Source of the DNA: Verrucomicrobia subdivision 6 bacterium
GTDB taxonomy: Bacteria; Verrucomicrobiota; Verrucomicrobiia; Methylacidiphilales; Verrucolacustridaceae
Direction: 5' to 3'
Assembly (NCBI GenBank): GCA_945874125.1
Contig: CAMCFB010000007.1
Location: forward strand, 1 to 39,024
Length of the DNA: 39,024 bases
Below, piece after piece: positions 7,716 through 16,078 of this stretch; positions within the stretch are counted from its first letter, which is position 1, and the number at the start of each line of letters is the position of its first letter. A program made the translations under genes and the position numbers. The notes below the pieces were generated by a model. It searched no databases and had not been told where the DNA came from. It saw only the letters and a program-made list of their open reading frames with translations.

Positions 7716-7776
7716 CAACATATATACATTGAGAGGGTCACTTGCTTATTTATATTTACGAGCTAATTATATGTTG
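7716..7776. repeat. 9-bp inverted repeat flanking the protease promoter
   Basis: CAACATATA (7716-7724) is the reverse complement of TATATGTTG (7768-7776). The arms flank the putative promoter, and the second arm ends on the first base of the GTG start codon. The region is clearly more AT-rich than the surrounding genes. It could be an operator, or an mRNA or DNA structure controlling the protease; no regulator is identified. Confidence 0.45.
7742..7769 (+). promoter_or_regulatory. Promoter of the subtilisin-like protease gene
   Basis: TTGCTT (7742-7747), a 16-base spacer and TAATTA (7764-7769) form a plausible promoter six bases before the GTG at 7776. No Shine-Dalgarno is present, so a leaderless mRNA is likely if this is the promoter. 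Confidence 0.45.
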
Positions 7777-10502
7777 TGCGCAAGTTATTCCTTCTACTTC
7801 CCATTATTTGTCTGGCGGTAGCATCCCTACTTCTGTCCCCCAACGCCAAGAATTTTGTCTTTGGCAAATTTTCGAGCCGGAATGATTTGATCCATCGGTC
7901 GACGACCAAAGAAGTGAATGGGGCAGGGGCAAAAGCTAAGACGGAGGCGAAAAGCTCGGTGGTACTGCAAAAAGTGGGTGCAGGCCAAGTCGCCTCAGTT
8001 CCGCAAAAACCAAACCGTACCGTGCCTGAGCAGGCGTCCCCGCTGGATCGGGCTTCGGCGGAGGAGCTCAAGAGATTTCCCACAGCCAAGGTTTTGCGGT
8101 CGGGGGCATTTCCTGGTCCTGGTCCAGATCAGAGCACCCAAGTGCGAATTCTGAGCACCGACTTTAAGTATCCTTATGTCCGGACCGAGGAGGTCATTGA
8201 TCTGACGAGTGGCGAGGTTCTCCTACGGGAGGAGATGGTGGCGGACCATTTGTTGGTCACCTTGGAGAATGGGCAAGACCCGGCCATGTTGGCGGAGAGT
8301 ATGGGGGATGGAGTTAGCAGCGTGGAGAGAGTTTCCCCCGATGTGCCGCTGTTTCGGGTGCACTTGTCATCCCTCACTTTGGAGGCTTTACCGACCAAGC
8401 TCGATCTGGCAGGAGAGCAAGACACCGTGGTTGTCGCCGAGCCCGATTACATTCGCCAAGGGCTTCTCGTGCCCAACGATCCGAAATATCTGGATGGAAC
8501 ACTTTGGGGATTGAATCAAACCTCGGATGTGGACGTGGACGCGCCGGAGGGTTGGGATGTACGAACGACGGCAGGTTCCATGGTGGTGGCGGTGATCGAT
8601 ACTGGAGTTCGTTACACCCACCAAGATCTAGCTGCCAATATGTGGGTCAATACTGAGGAAATTTCGGGCAATGGGGTGGATGATGATCGGAACGGGGTCG
8701 TGGACGATGTGTATGGGTTGGATGCGTACAATAATGATGGGGATCCCATGGATGATGATGGTCACGGGACTCACTGCGCTGGGACAGTTGGAGGAGTGGG
8801 CAATAATGGGGTTGGGATCACTGGGGTGGCTTGGGGCGTCAAGTTAATGGCGTGCAAATTTTTATCGAACACCGGAAGCGGGACGGATAGTGATGCGATT
8901 CGGTGTATTGATTACGCTAGAGTGAAGGGGGCAAGGGTTTTAAGTAACAGCTGGGGTGGCGGGGGAGCGAATTCATCTCTCCTTGCGGCGATTGAAAGGT
9001 GCCGTGCAGCGGGGGTTCTTTTCGTAGCGGCAGCGGGAAATGAATCGAATAACAACGATAGGTGGGCCTCTTATCCAGCGAGTTACACGACAGATAATAT
9101 TATCTCCGTCGCTGCCACGACACGGACGGATGGATTAGCTAACTTTTCCAATTATGGAGCGACCAGTGTTGATCTAGGAGCCCCCGGAGATGGGATTTAT
9201 TCGACCGTTTCGGGTTCGAACAGTGCTTATGCGACTTATAGCGGAACCTCGATGGCGACCCCTCACGTCGCGGGGGCGTTGGCGATGATTGCCGCCCAGT
9301 ATCCGACGGAGAATTACTCCTCCCTGATCAGCCGACTGCTGATTGGAACGGATAAGATTGGATCCCTGTCGGGAAAGACCAAGTCGGGTGGGCGAATGAA
9401 TCTGGCTAAATCGCTTGGCACCGCGACACCGCCTCAGCCAGTGCGACCTGGGAACGACTCTTTTGCGAGCGCGACCAGTGTGACGGGCTCCTCTTGGACT
9501 GTCTCGGGAAGTAATGTGGATGGGACCTCGGAGGTTGGAGAGCCCAGCCACGCGGGTATTGCCCCGGCAAAATCGGTTTGGTGGGTCTGGACCGCGCCCA
9601 TCACCGGAACCTGCACCCTTTCAACCTCTGGATCTGCGTTCGACACTCTATTAGCAGTGTATCAAGGGACGAGTGTCGGGGCATTAAGTGCAGTAGCGTC
9701 GAACGATAACAGTGCGAGCGGGGTTACGACCAGCAGCGTATCCTTTCCTGTGACTTTGGGAGCGGTTTACCGCATCGCCGTCGATGGGAAGAGTGGTGCC
9801 TCCGGTTCAGTGACACTGCGGGGATCGGTGGCAGTTCCTGGTCCGACAAATGACACATTTGCCAATGCAGTTTCACTGAGTGGAAACACCTTCACCGTGT
9901 CGGGAAGCAATGTAGGGGCTACCTCGGAATTGAGGGAACCCCGTCACGCTGGCCAAAGGGGTGGAAAGTCGGTCTGGTGGAGCTGGACGGCGCCTAGCAG
10001 TGGAACGTTAACGGTCGCCACGACGAGCTCGACCTTCGATACACTCCTTGGGGTTTATACAGGTTCCGTTGTGGGATCTCTCGCTCGGGTAGGGTCAAAC
10101 GACGATGAGTCCAGATCGCTCCGGACAAGTCGGGTAAAAATCTCAGTGGTAGCTGGTACGGTTTACCGTGTAGCGGTGGATGGATATCGGGGGGCTCAAG
10201 GCACGATTCGTCTTGCCGGAACTTTCCAAGCGACATCGACTTTGACCGCGCCCATGGGCTTGAGCGCCAAGCGGAATGCTCAAAATCAGGTGGCCATTTC
10301 TTGGGGCAGAGTCCAACAGGCGTCTCGATATGAGGTGGACCTTTCCAGCGCGACGCAGGTTTGGGCGACCGGGTTTGTCACGGGCTCGAGCGCAAAAACA
10401 AGCGGATCGATTTCCAGGTCGGTTGTGCTCACGGCCAAGGTTCGTGCCATCGGTGCCAGTGGCGAGTTAGGGCCTTGGTCAGCCCCCGTAACTGTTCGTT
10501 AG
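7776..10502 (+). CDS. Secreted subtilisin-like serine protease (peptidase S8) with duplicated C-terminal domain
   Basis: 908 residues from a GTG start. Residues 1-20 are a signal peptide or anchor. A Lys/Ala-rich region and a propeptide-like domain (about 150-235) precede the catalytic domain. The triad is Asp275 (VAVIDTGVR), His330 (DGHGTHCAGT) and Ser492 (YSGTSMATPHVAGA). After it come two copies of a domain of about 130 residues, starting near Pro558 and near Pro690. Both run NDxFAxA, then KSVWWxWTAP, then FDTLLxVY and YRxAVDG, and match PPC-like secreted carbohydrate- or protein-binding domains. A fibronectin-III-like domain ends the protein. It should act outside the cytoplasm as an endopeptidase. 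There is no sorting signal at the C-terminus. Confidence 0.93.
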   Translation: MRKLFLLLPIICLAVASLLLSPNAKNFVFGKFSSRNDLIHRSTTKEVNGAGAKAKTEAKSSVVLQKVGAGQVASVPQKPNRTVPEQASPLDRASAEELKRFPTAKVLRSGAFPGPGPDQSTQVRILSTDFKYPYVRTEEVIDLTSGEVLLREEMVADHLLVTLENGQDPAMLAESMGDGVSSVERVSPDVPLFRVHLSSLTLEALPTKLDLAGEQDTVVVAEPDYIRQGLLVPNDPKYLDGTLWGLNQTSDVDVDAPEGWDVRTTAGSMVVAVIDTGVRYTHQDLAANMWVNTEEISGNGVDDDRNGVVDDVYGLDAYNNDGDPMDDDGHGTHCAGTVGGVGNNGVGITGVAWGVKLMACKFLSNTGSGTDSDAIRCIDYARVKGARVLSNSWGGGGANSSLLAAIERCRAAGVLFVAAAGNESNNNDRWASYPASYTTDNIISVAATTRTDGLANFSNYGATSVDLGAPGDGIYSTVSGSNSAYATYSGTSMATPHVAGALAMIAAQYPTENYSSLISRLLIGTDKIGSLSGKTKSGGRMNLAKSLGTATPPQPVRPGNDSFASATSVTGSSWTVSGSNVDGTSEVGEPSHAGIAPAKSVWWVWTAPITGTCTLSTSGSAFDTLLAVYQGTSVGALSAVASNDNSASGVTTSSVSFPVTLGAVYRIAVDGKSGASGSVTLRGSVAVPGPTNDTFANAVSLSGNTFTVSGSNVGATSELREPRHAGQRGGKSVWWSWTAPSSGTLTVATTSSTFDTLLGVYTGSVVGSLARVGSNDDESRSLRTSRVKISVVAGTVYRVAVDGYRGAQGTIRLAGTFQATSTLTAPMGLSAKRNAQNQVAISWGRVQQASRYEVDLSSATQVWATGFVTGSSAKTSGSISRSVVLTAKVRAIGASGELGPWSAPVTVR

Positions 10503-10539
10503 GAAACTTTAGTCCGCGATAGGACTCGTGAGGTCGGTT

Positions 10540-11214
10540 CTATTTCTTCAAAAACTTGCTGAAAAGATTGCCTGATTTGGCCGGCACAGCGGTGGGCTGG
10601 GAGGTAGGGGTGGCACCAGGCTTCGCCACAAGTGACGGCAAGGGGAGGGGAGACTTTACCGCATTGGCTGGGACGGCCAAGGGGGCGAGGGCAGTGGCCG
10701 TGCCTGCAGCTCCACCTGGGATGGAGGCCGGTCGGGCACCCGTTCCGAGTGTTGCGGCAACACCCATTTTAGGAGCCAAGTTCGGATTAAACTTTTCCGC
10801 ATGGAGCGTGGCCGTAGCCGGGGCGGCCATCGGGGGGGTCCGTGTGGCAAGTCCTCTCTCAATCGAGGCGGAGAGCTTTTCCACCGTGAGAGTCAAACGA
10901 TCCAATTTTTGTAACAGCTCTTTCGCCCAAGCTGGGTCGGAATTTGGAGCTAGGGATTGAGACGAGGAGACTGGCTCTGATTGGGTTGGTGGGGGTAAAG
11001 CTTGCGCAGAAACTGGCGTCATCAAGGCAGGTTCGACCGCCGGAATTGGCACAAGGGTTGAGAAGGCGACCCAATCTTGGCCCCCTTCTTGGACAACAAG
11101 AGTGGCGTCTTGAATCGTGCCGGCAGTTCGAAGTTTCTGGAGCTCGTGGAGGGCGATTGGGCCCGCGGCTTGGTTAAGAGAGTCGACGTAAAAGTAACGA
11201 TTCGAGGTACTCAT
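10540..11214 (-). CDS. GYF_2 (DUF4339) domain protein with low-complexity tail
   Basis: 224 residues from the ATG at 11214, which overlaps the previous gene's stop as ATGA. An in-frame TTG three codons upstream is less likely. The N-terminal 55 residues (RYFYVDSLNQAAGPIALHEL, then GGQDWVAF) form a GYF_2 domain, a small fold often found at the N-terminus of membrane or scaffold proteins in this group. The rest is rich in Pro, Ala and Thr. It contains a short helical stretch (KELLQKLDRLTLTVEKLSAS) that may form a coiled coil, and it ends in a basic FSKFLKK. No enzyme motif is visible. A protein-interaction role is inferred from the domain. Confidence 0.7.
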   Translation of the reverse strand: MSTSNRYFYVDSLNQAAGPIALHELQKLRTAGTIQDATLVVQEGGQDWVAFSTLVPIPAVEPALMTPVSAQALPPPTQSEPVSSSQSLAPNSDPAWAKELLQKLDRLTLTVEKLSASIERGLATRTPPMAAPATATLHAEKFNPNLAPKMGVAATLGTGARPASIPGGAAGTATALAPLAVPANAVKSPLPLPSLVAKPGATPTSQPTAVPAKSGNLFSKFLKK

Positions 11215-11483
11215 CGGGTGCAAGATTGGGCCGAATCTTTGGCATTGGCTAGTTTAGAGGTCGAGAGGGACGTGAGGTAGTCGTGCGCTTTGCGATAGCT
11301 TTTGGATTCGAGAAAGTGGGCCAGGCGGGGGTCGAGCTGGGAGGAAAATTTGGTCTCCAATTCCTCCAGAAGAACGCAGTGAGGGAGAAGGTCGGGTGGG
11401 TTGGGGGTCTTTTGGGAGGCGACCGCATCCAGATACTCTTGCAGGGCTAGGAGGAGGCGTTGGCGGAGGTCTGACAGTGACAT
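11211..11483 (-). CDS. Small hypothetical protein coupled to the GYF gene
   Basis: 90 residues, not recognised. The sequence is mostly helical, opening LSDLRQRLLLALQEYLDAV and containing FLESKSYRKAHDYL. It has a single cysteine near the middle and no signal peptide. It overlaps the GYF_2 gene start by four bases, so the two are probably translated together. Its start diverges from leuB with a gap of 75 bases. Confidence 0.6.
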   Translation of the reverse strand: MSLSDLRQRLLLALQEYLDAVASQKTPNPPDLLPHCVLLEELETKFSSQLDPRLAHFLESKSYRKAHDYLTSLSTSKLANAKDSAQSCTR

Positions 11484-11523
11484 TCCTAGAGATTACAATC
11501 CATGGGGGAGCGATGTCCAATGC

Positions 11524-11552
11524 TTGAGTCGGCTGGGAGAACGATTTAGGAA
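11524..11552 (+). promoter_or_regulatory. Promoter of the leuB operon
   Basis: TTGAGT (11524-11529), a 17-base spacer and TAGGAA (11547-11552) precede the leuB ATG at 11559 by six bases. The spacing is the same as for the YnbE-YdbL-like gene. The -10 match is weak. Confidence 0.4.
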
Positions 11553-11558
11553 TGAGGT

Positions 11559-12665
11559 ATGCCGAGCAAGGTTTATCGTATCGCAGTTTTGGCGGGAGAT
11601 GGAATCGGGCCCGAGGTAATGAGTGCGACCCTGCGGGTGGCCGAGGAAGTGGAAAAGAGGCACGGGTTACAGATCGAGTGGAAGGAGGGATTGGTCGGAG
11701 GGGCGGCGATTGATGCTAAGGGTAAGGCCTTGCCCGAGGAGACGATTGAGTTGTGTCGGTCGGCCAAAGCGGTGCTTTTTGGAAGTGTGGGCGGGCCGAA
11801 GTGGGAAACATTGCCCCCGAACGAACAACCCGAGCGCGCCGCCTTACTGCCTTTACGAAAAATATTTGGTCTCTATGCCAATCTGAGGCCGGCGGTTTTA
11901 TATCCGGAGCTGGTGGCCTGCTCTCCCCTTCGGCCGGATCGGGTGGCCGCGGGGTTTGATGTCTTGGTGGTGCGAGAGCTGACGGGAGGGCTCTACTTTG
12001 GTCAACCCAAGGAAACGACCCAGACGGCAAGGGGGGAAAGGGCGGTGGACACCATGGTGTATGAGACCCATGAGATTGAGCGCGTAGCGGAGGTGGCTTT
12101 TCGGGCGGCGGCGCATCGTAAAAAGAGGGTTACCTTGGCGGATAAGGCGAATGTTTTGGAGACGAGCCTACTTTGGCGAAAAGTGGTTCGTGGGGTTGCG
12201 GCCAAACACCCGGGCATCACCCTTGATTTTATTTATGCGGATAATGCGGCGATGCAGCTGGTGCGTGATCCGGCCCGATTCGATGTTCTTTTGTGCGAAA
12301 ATTTGTTCGGCGACATGTTGAGCGATCAGGCGGCCGCGGTGGCGGGTTCGTTGGGAATGTTACCCAGCGCCTCGCTGGGGGAGGGCAGTTTTGGGCTGTA
12401 TGAGCCAGCGGGTGGGTCGGCCCCGGATATCGCGGGGAAAGGGATGGCCAACCCGATTGCCCAGATTTTATCCTTCGCTCTTATGTTGGAGATGAGTTTC
12501 GGGGAGGTGGAGGCGGCGGAGAGCGTGCGGCGGGCAGTGGCGGAAGCGATCCGTGAGGGGTGGAGAACGGCCGACGTGGCTTTGCCGACCGAGAAAAAGG
12601 TGGGGACACTACCAATGGCACAAGAGATCGCTCGAAGAGTCGCCTTAGGTCGGGGAAAGAGTTAG
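11559..12665 (+). CDS. leuB: 3-isopropylmalate dehydrogenase
   Basis: 368 residues, normal for the family. It opens IAVLAGDGIGPEVM, the nucleotide-substrate entry motif. It contains the family signature NLFGDMLSDQAAAVAGSLGM and the NAD-site region GSAPDIAGKGMANPIA. It oxidises and decarboxylates 3-isopropylmalate to 2-oxoisocaproate in leucine synthesis, in the cytoplasm. The residue set around ELTGGLYFG, rather than an isocitrate-type motif, favours leuB. It leads a same-strand run with exbB nine bases downstream. Confidence 0.96.
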   Translation: MPSKVYRIAVLAGDGIGPEVMSATLRVAEEVEKRHGLQIEWKEGLVGGAAIDAKGKALPEETIELCRSAKAVLFGSVGGPKWETLPPNEQPERAALLPLRKIFGLYANLRPAVLYPELVACSPLRPDRVAAGFDVLVVRELTGGLYFGQPKETTQTARGERAVDTMVYETHEIERVAEVAFRAAAHRKKRVTLADKANVLETSLLWRKVVRGVAAKHPGITLDFIYADNAAMQLVRDPARFDVLLCENLFGDMLSDQAAAVAGSLGMLPSASLGEGSFGLYEPAGGSAPDIAGKGMANPIAQILSFALMLEMSFGEVEAAESVRRAVAEAIREGWRTADVALPTEKKVGTLPMAQEIARRVALGRGKS

Positions 12666-12674
12666 AAACAAAGT

Positions 12675-13364
12675 ATGCCATCGACCCTTTTGGAACTGAT
12701 GCGTTTGGGAGGCCCGATTATGTGGGTCATCCTCGGCGCGAGTGTGGTGGCGGTGGGTGTTTTTGCGGAGCGAGTTTTGGCCTATCGGAAGATGGGGGTA
12801 CCGTTGGATCCCTTCTTAGATGGAATTGCCACCCTCGTAAAAGAAAAGCGCTTTCAAGAAGCGTTAGAGCGGTGCGATGAGGCGCATGGGCCCGCCATCC
12901 GCGTGATTCAGGCGGGCTTACTGAAGCGAGAAATGCCGCTGGGGGATCTGCGTGAGTCCCTGCAAGAGGTGGCCCAACTGCAGGTCCCTCGGTTGGAGAA
13001 AAATCTCCCGATCTTGGCCACGGTGGGTTACGTCTCGCCTCTTTTGGGCCTGTTGGGAACGGTGACCGGCATGATCCATGTCTTTCAAACGGTCAGTGGG
13101 GCGCGGGGGACGGTGCCCGTCGGTGAACTTGCGGGTGGAATTTGGGAGGCACTTTTGACCACGGCGGCGGGGCTGGTCGTGGCGATTCCCGCGTATGTGG
13201 CTTACAATTATTTAGCGTCCCGCATGGGGTCGGAAGTGAACGATATGGAGCGGGCGGCGATTGAGATGATTCAAATTCTGAAAGAGGGAGGTCGATCGAG
13301 ACCTTCTACCAAGGTGAGCACCCCCGTGACGACGGAGTTGCGGGCGGAGACCCCCAAGCCATGA
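12675..13364 (+). CDS. ExbB/TolQ-type proton channel protein
   Basis: 229 residues with three membrane segments: about 12-32 (MWVILGASVVAVGVFAERVL), about 112-137 (ILATVGYVSPLLGLLGTVTG) and about 155-180 (LLTTAAGLVVAIPAYVAYNY). The conserved GLLGTVTGM and TTAAGLVVAIPA motifs define MotA/TolQ/ExbB channels. With ExbD it would use the proton gradient to power a TonB-like protein. The start has no Shine-Dalgarno. The gene ends in an ATGA overlap with exbD. ExbB fits better than TolQ because a TonB-like gene follows and no tolB or pal is present. Confidence 0.9.
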   Translation: MPSTLLELMRLGGPIMWVILGASVVAVGVFAERVLAYRKMGVPLDPFLDGIATLVKEKRFQEALERCDEAHGPAIRVIQAGLLKREMPLGDLRESLQEVAQLQVPRLEKNLPILATVGYVSPLLGLLGTVTGMIHVFQTVSGARGTVPVGELAGGIWEALLTTAAGLVVAIPAYVAYNYLASRMGSEVNDMERAAIEMIQILKEGGRSRPSTKVSTPVTTELRAETPKP

Positions 13365-13777
13365 GAGTCCGGACTTCGGTCCGGACGTTGCGGGGGCCTC
13401 TCGATATGGCCCCGCTGATCGATGTGGTTCTTCTGTTGCTGATCTTTTTTCTTCTCACCTCCACCTTTGTCTTTCAGCCCGGAATCGTGGTGGATCCGCC
13501 GTCACCCGGGCAATCGAAAGGTGGGGCGAGTGATACTCGCTATGTCATTACGGCGACAGCCGGATCGTCTCCCCAGATCTTCTTCAATGATCGGGTGACC
13601 GACATTTCAAAAATTCGAGTGGAGATGGCGCGGTTGGCGAAATCGGAGCCGCGAGCGGTGGTGGTGATTCGGGCGGATCGTGAGCTACGGCATGGGGTGG
13701 TGGCGCAGTTGTTGGATTGCGTGGTTCAAAGTGGTTTGACGGCGGTGCTGGCATCTCGAGCGAGTGCTTCCCCATGA
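13361..13777 (+). CDS. ExbD/TolR-type protein
   Basis: 138 residues. A single N-terminal membrane helix carries the conserved acidic residue Asp21 in PLIDVVLLLLIFFLLTS, needed for proton coupling. The periplasmic part ends in the usual RADRELRHGVVAQLLD...G pattern. It overlaps exbB and the next gene by four bases at each end (ATGA), which indicates translation as a coupled set. Confidence 0.92.
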   Translation: MRVRTSVRTLRGPLDMAPLIDVVLLLLIFFLLTSTFVFQPGIVVDPPSPGQSKGGASDTRYVITATAGSSPQIFFNDRVTDISKIRVEMARLAKSEPRAVVVIRADRELRHGVVAQLLDCVVQSGLTAVLASRASASP

Positions 13778-14499
13778 TTCGCGGGATCGTGCCATCCAAG
13801 GTGGGGGGTCGGTTGCTGGGTTTTCTTTTGCTTTCGTTAGGAGCTCACGCGGTCGCCTTTTCCATTTTTCGGGATCCGGGTGATTTTCTGCCTTTGCCAT
13901 CCCAAGGGGCCGGCAAGGTGATTCTATCCACCACGGTGCGGGGGGAGGGAGGAATGGCCGAATTATTTGATCCATCGGCTATTTTGCTTCCTTCGGATCA
14001 GCCGACCCGTCTAGCTCCCGCGCTCACTCTGCCTTGGCAGGGCATGGCTTGGCCCGAGAGGGCGATCACTCCGGCGCCAACCTATCGACCGCTCCAAGTG
14101 GGGCAAGACGCTCCTCTGGCGGTTCAGGCCACCACGGCTACGGGACTTTCCATAGGTCGCCCGCAGGGGCCACGTGCTAAAATCGGCAAGGACAAGGATG
14201 AGACATGGTGGGAGTTGACGGGAGATCTCCGTAAAAGGAAAACCACCAAACCGATTCAGCTGGCGAAAATCAAGAGCGCCAATGCTTTAGAGCCGACCAA
14301 GGCGAGAATTGGGGTGGATGAGGATGGGGCGGTCCGGTTTGTTTTTTTAGAGGGGTCGGCGGGAGACCCGGCGGTGGACCGAGAGGCGTTGAATTTACTT
14401 CGGACATGGAGGTTTGAGCCATCCCCAGGAAACTGGATCGATTGGGGGAGGGTACGGATTCTCTGGGCGGTGGAACCTCCCGAGGGGGTGGCGCCATGA
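13774..14499 (+). CDS. TonB-like energy-transducing protein
   Basis: 241 residues from the ATG at 13774, which overlaps the exbD stop as ATGA; an upstream ATG at 13717 would force a 61-base overlap. It has an N-terminal anchor (LLGFLLLSLGAHAVAFSIF) and a proline-containing middle. The C-terminal domain (ARIGVDEDGAVRFVFLEGS, then DREALNLLRTWRFEP) is typical of TonB family ends. It would connect ExbBD to outer-membrane transporters. It is divergent: there is no long Pro-Lys spacer and no YP motif at the canonical place, so the assignment rests on order and fold-like features. Confidence 0.75.
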   Translation: MIRGIVPSKVGGRLLGFLLLSLGAHAVAFSIFRDPGDFLPLPSQGAGKVILSTTVRGEGGMAELFDPSAILLPSDQPTRLAPALTLPWQGMAWPERAITPAPTYRPLQVGQDAPLAVQATTATGLSIGRPQGPRAKIGKDKDETWWELTGDLRKRKTTKPIQLAKIKSANALEPTKARIGVDEDGAVRFVFLEGSAGDPAVDREALNLLRTWRFEPSPGNWIDWGRVRILWAVEPPEGVAP

Positions 14500-14738
14500 C
14501 CTTGACTGGTTCACAACTTCTTCTTCTCTATTTGTGTCTTTTTCTTGGCATCGTTTTTATTTTGTGGATGGTTGGTGGATGGAAAACGTCACGCCAAGCA
14601 CGCCAAGGGATGGAAAGAGTGCCCTGTCCGATTTGCGGTTTTTTGAATCCACGGGGTCACGCGTGGGTATCCCTGCGGTGCTCCAGGTGTGGGGCTCGGC
14701 GGCATCTCAATCCGCCAGATCCGGAAAGGAGTAGCTGA
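14496..14738 (+). CDS. Small membrane protein with a zinc ribbon
   Basis: 80 residues. It has one membrane helix (about 8-28, LLLLYLCLFLGIVFILWMV). A cytoplasmic-looking basic segment then leads to a four-cysteine zinc ribbon: Cys44 and Cys47 (CPIC), then Cys62 and Cys65 (CSRC). I do not recognise a named family. It overlaps the tonB-like gene by ATGA, and its stop overlaps the guaB3 start as TGATG. It therefore sits in a fully coupled stretch and may be part of the ExbBD/TonB assembly or a regulator of it. Confidence 0.75.
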   Translation: MTLTGSQLLLLYLCLFLGIVFILWMVGGWKTSRQARQGMERVPCPICGFLNPRGHAWVSLRCSRCGARRHLNPPDPERSS

Positions 14739-15901
14739 TGGGAATGTGGATTGGTCGAAATCGAAAAGCGCGTGTCACCTATGGCTTTGATGAGATTGCG
14801 CTCGTTCCAGGGGATGTGACGATTAACCCGAACGAAGTGAATTGTCACTTCTCCATCGGGAAGCACACCTTCCAGGTTCCGATCTTGGCTTCGGCGATGG
14901 ATGGGGTGGTGGATGTGAAGTTTGCGGTGGCGATGGGAAAGATGGGTGGGTTGGCGGTGCTGAATTTGGAAGGTGTCCAGACACGGTACGAAAATCCGGC
15001 CAGTGTGCTGGAGCAGATTGCCAAAGCGGATAAAGAGGCGTGCACTCATCTGATCCAAAAGATGTATATCCCTCCGATTCGGGAGGAGTTGATTGCGAAG
15101 AGAATCAAGGAGATGAAAAAAGCGGGGATTGTGGCGGCCGTTTCTGCCATCCCACAAAAAGCGGAAAAATATGGAGCGATCGCCCAAAAAGCCGGGGCGG
15201 ATATTTTTGTGATTCAGTCCACCGTTTCGACGGTGCGGCATGTTTCCTCGGAGTATAAAACTTTCGATTTGGCGAAATTTTGTAAAACGATGAAAATCCC
15301 CGTGCTGGTCGGAAATGCGGTGACTTATGGGGTCAGTCTGGAGCTGATGCAGGCGGGAATCTCGGGCTTGCTGGTGGGCGTGGGTCCTGGTGCTGCCTGT
15401 ACCACTCGGGGAGTTCTCGGTTTAGGGGTGCCGCAAGTAACGGCGACAGTGGATTGTGCGGCCGCTCGCGATGCTTACCATAAAAAGACGGGTCGTTATG
15501 TGCCAATCATCACGGATGGAGGCATGAATAAGGGGGGGGATATTTGTAAGGCGTTCGCCTGCGGGGCGGATGCGGTCATGATTGGCAGCGCCTTTGCCCG
15601 GGCGCAGGAAGCTCCGGGAAATGGGAATCACTGGGGCATGGCGACCCCGCATGCGAATCTGCCACGGGGAACGCGGATCAAGGTGGGGGTGACGGGAAGT
15701 TTGCGACAGATATTATTTGGTCCAGCGACCTTGGATGACGGTTCACAGAACCTGGTTGGAGCGATCGTCACCTGCATGGGCAACGTCGGAGCTAAGACCC
15801 TCAAGGAGTTTCAGGAGACGGAGATCATTATCGCGCCATCGATCAAGACTGAAGGGAAACTGTTTCAGACGGTGCAGGGTGTCGGGATGGGGACGCGCTA
15901 A
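14738..15901 (+). CDS. GuaB3-type IMP dehydrogenase-related protein
   Basis: 387 residues. It is an IMPDH/GMPR barrel with no CBS pair. The catalytic loop GPGAACTTRGVLG places the cysteine at residue 221, and phosphate-binding motifs ITDGGMNKGGD and AVMIGSAFARAQEAPG follow. The opening WIGRNRKARVTYGFDEIALV is characteristic of the GuaB3 branch. A cyanobacterial GuaB3 has been reported to act as an IMP dehydrogenase, so NAD-dependent conversion of IMP to XMP is likely, but GMP reduction cannot be ruled out from sequence. AGGAG upstream gives a good Shine-Dalgarno, and the ATG overlaps the previous stop by one base. It is the last gene of the leuB run. Confidence 0.88.
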   Translation: MGMWIGRNRKARVTYGFDEIALVPGDVTINPNEVNCHFSIGKHTFQVPILASAMDGVVDVKFAVAMGKMGGLAVLNLEGVQTRYENPASVLEQIAKADKEACTHLIQKMYIPPIREELIAKRIKEMKKAGIVAAVSAIPQKAEKYGAIAQKAGADIFVIQSTVSTVRHVSSEYKTFDLAKFCKTMKIPVLVGNAVTYGVSLELMQAGISGLLVGVGPGAACTTRGVLGLGVPQVTATVDCAAARDAYHKKTGRYVPIITDGGMNKGGDICKAFACGADAVMIGSAFARAQEAPGNGNHWGMATPHANLPRGTRIKVGVTGSLRQILFGPATLDDGSQNLVGAIVTCMGNVGAKTLKEFQETEIIIAPSIKTEGKLFQTVQGVGMGTR

Positions 15902-15964
15902 GTTTCCGCTTTAAAAAGCATTGAATCAGTTAGCGGGCAGAGTTGCCTGCACTGCCTACGCTGT

Positions 15965-15978
15965 GTCCCAAATGGGAC
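15965..15978. repeat. Short inverted repeat in the porin leader region
   Basis: GTCCCA and TGGGAC are separated by two bases. The repeat lies about 30 bases upstream of the porin's -35 box, so it could bind a regulator or help end guaB3 transcription. Otherwise the 177 bases from 15902 to 16078 hold only the porin promoter and ribosome site. Confidence 0.4.
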
Positions 15979-16007
15979 TTAAAGCTATTAACTCTTAAGT
16001 GTTTAGT

Positions 16008-16036
16008 TTGATTGCTTTTGGACTTTGTTTCATAAT
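16008..16036 (+). promoter_or_regulatory. Promoter of the porin gene
   Basis: TTGATT (16008-16013), a 17-base spacer and CATAAT (16031-16036) form a strong sigma70-type promoter. The leader is about 36 bases and carries AAGGA (16067-16071) seven bases before the ATG. Unlike many operon-leading genes here, this one has a conventional leader. Confidence 0.65.
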
Positions 16037-16078
16037 TTAACTCCTGCCCACCAAATTGAAGGAAAAAAGGATTAAACC

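Noticed and set aside
10503-10539. Terminator between the protease and GYF genes
   Set aside because: AGTCC and GGACT form only a five-pair stem and no T-run follows on either strand.
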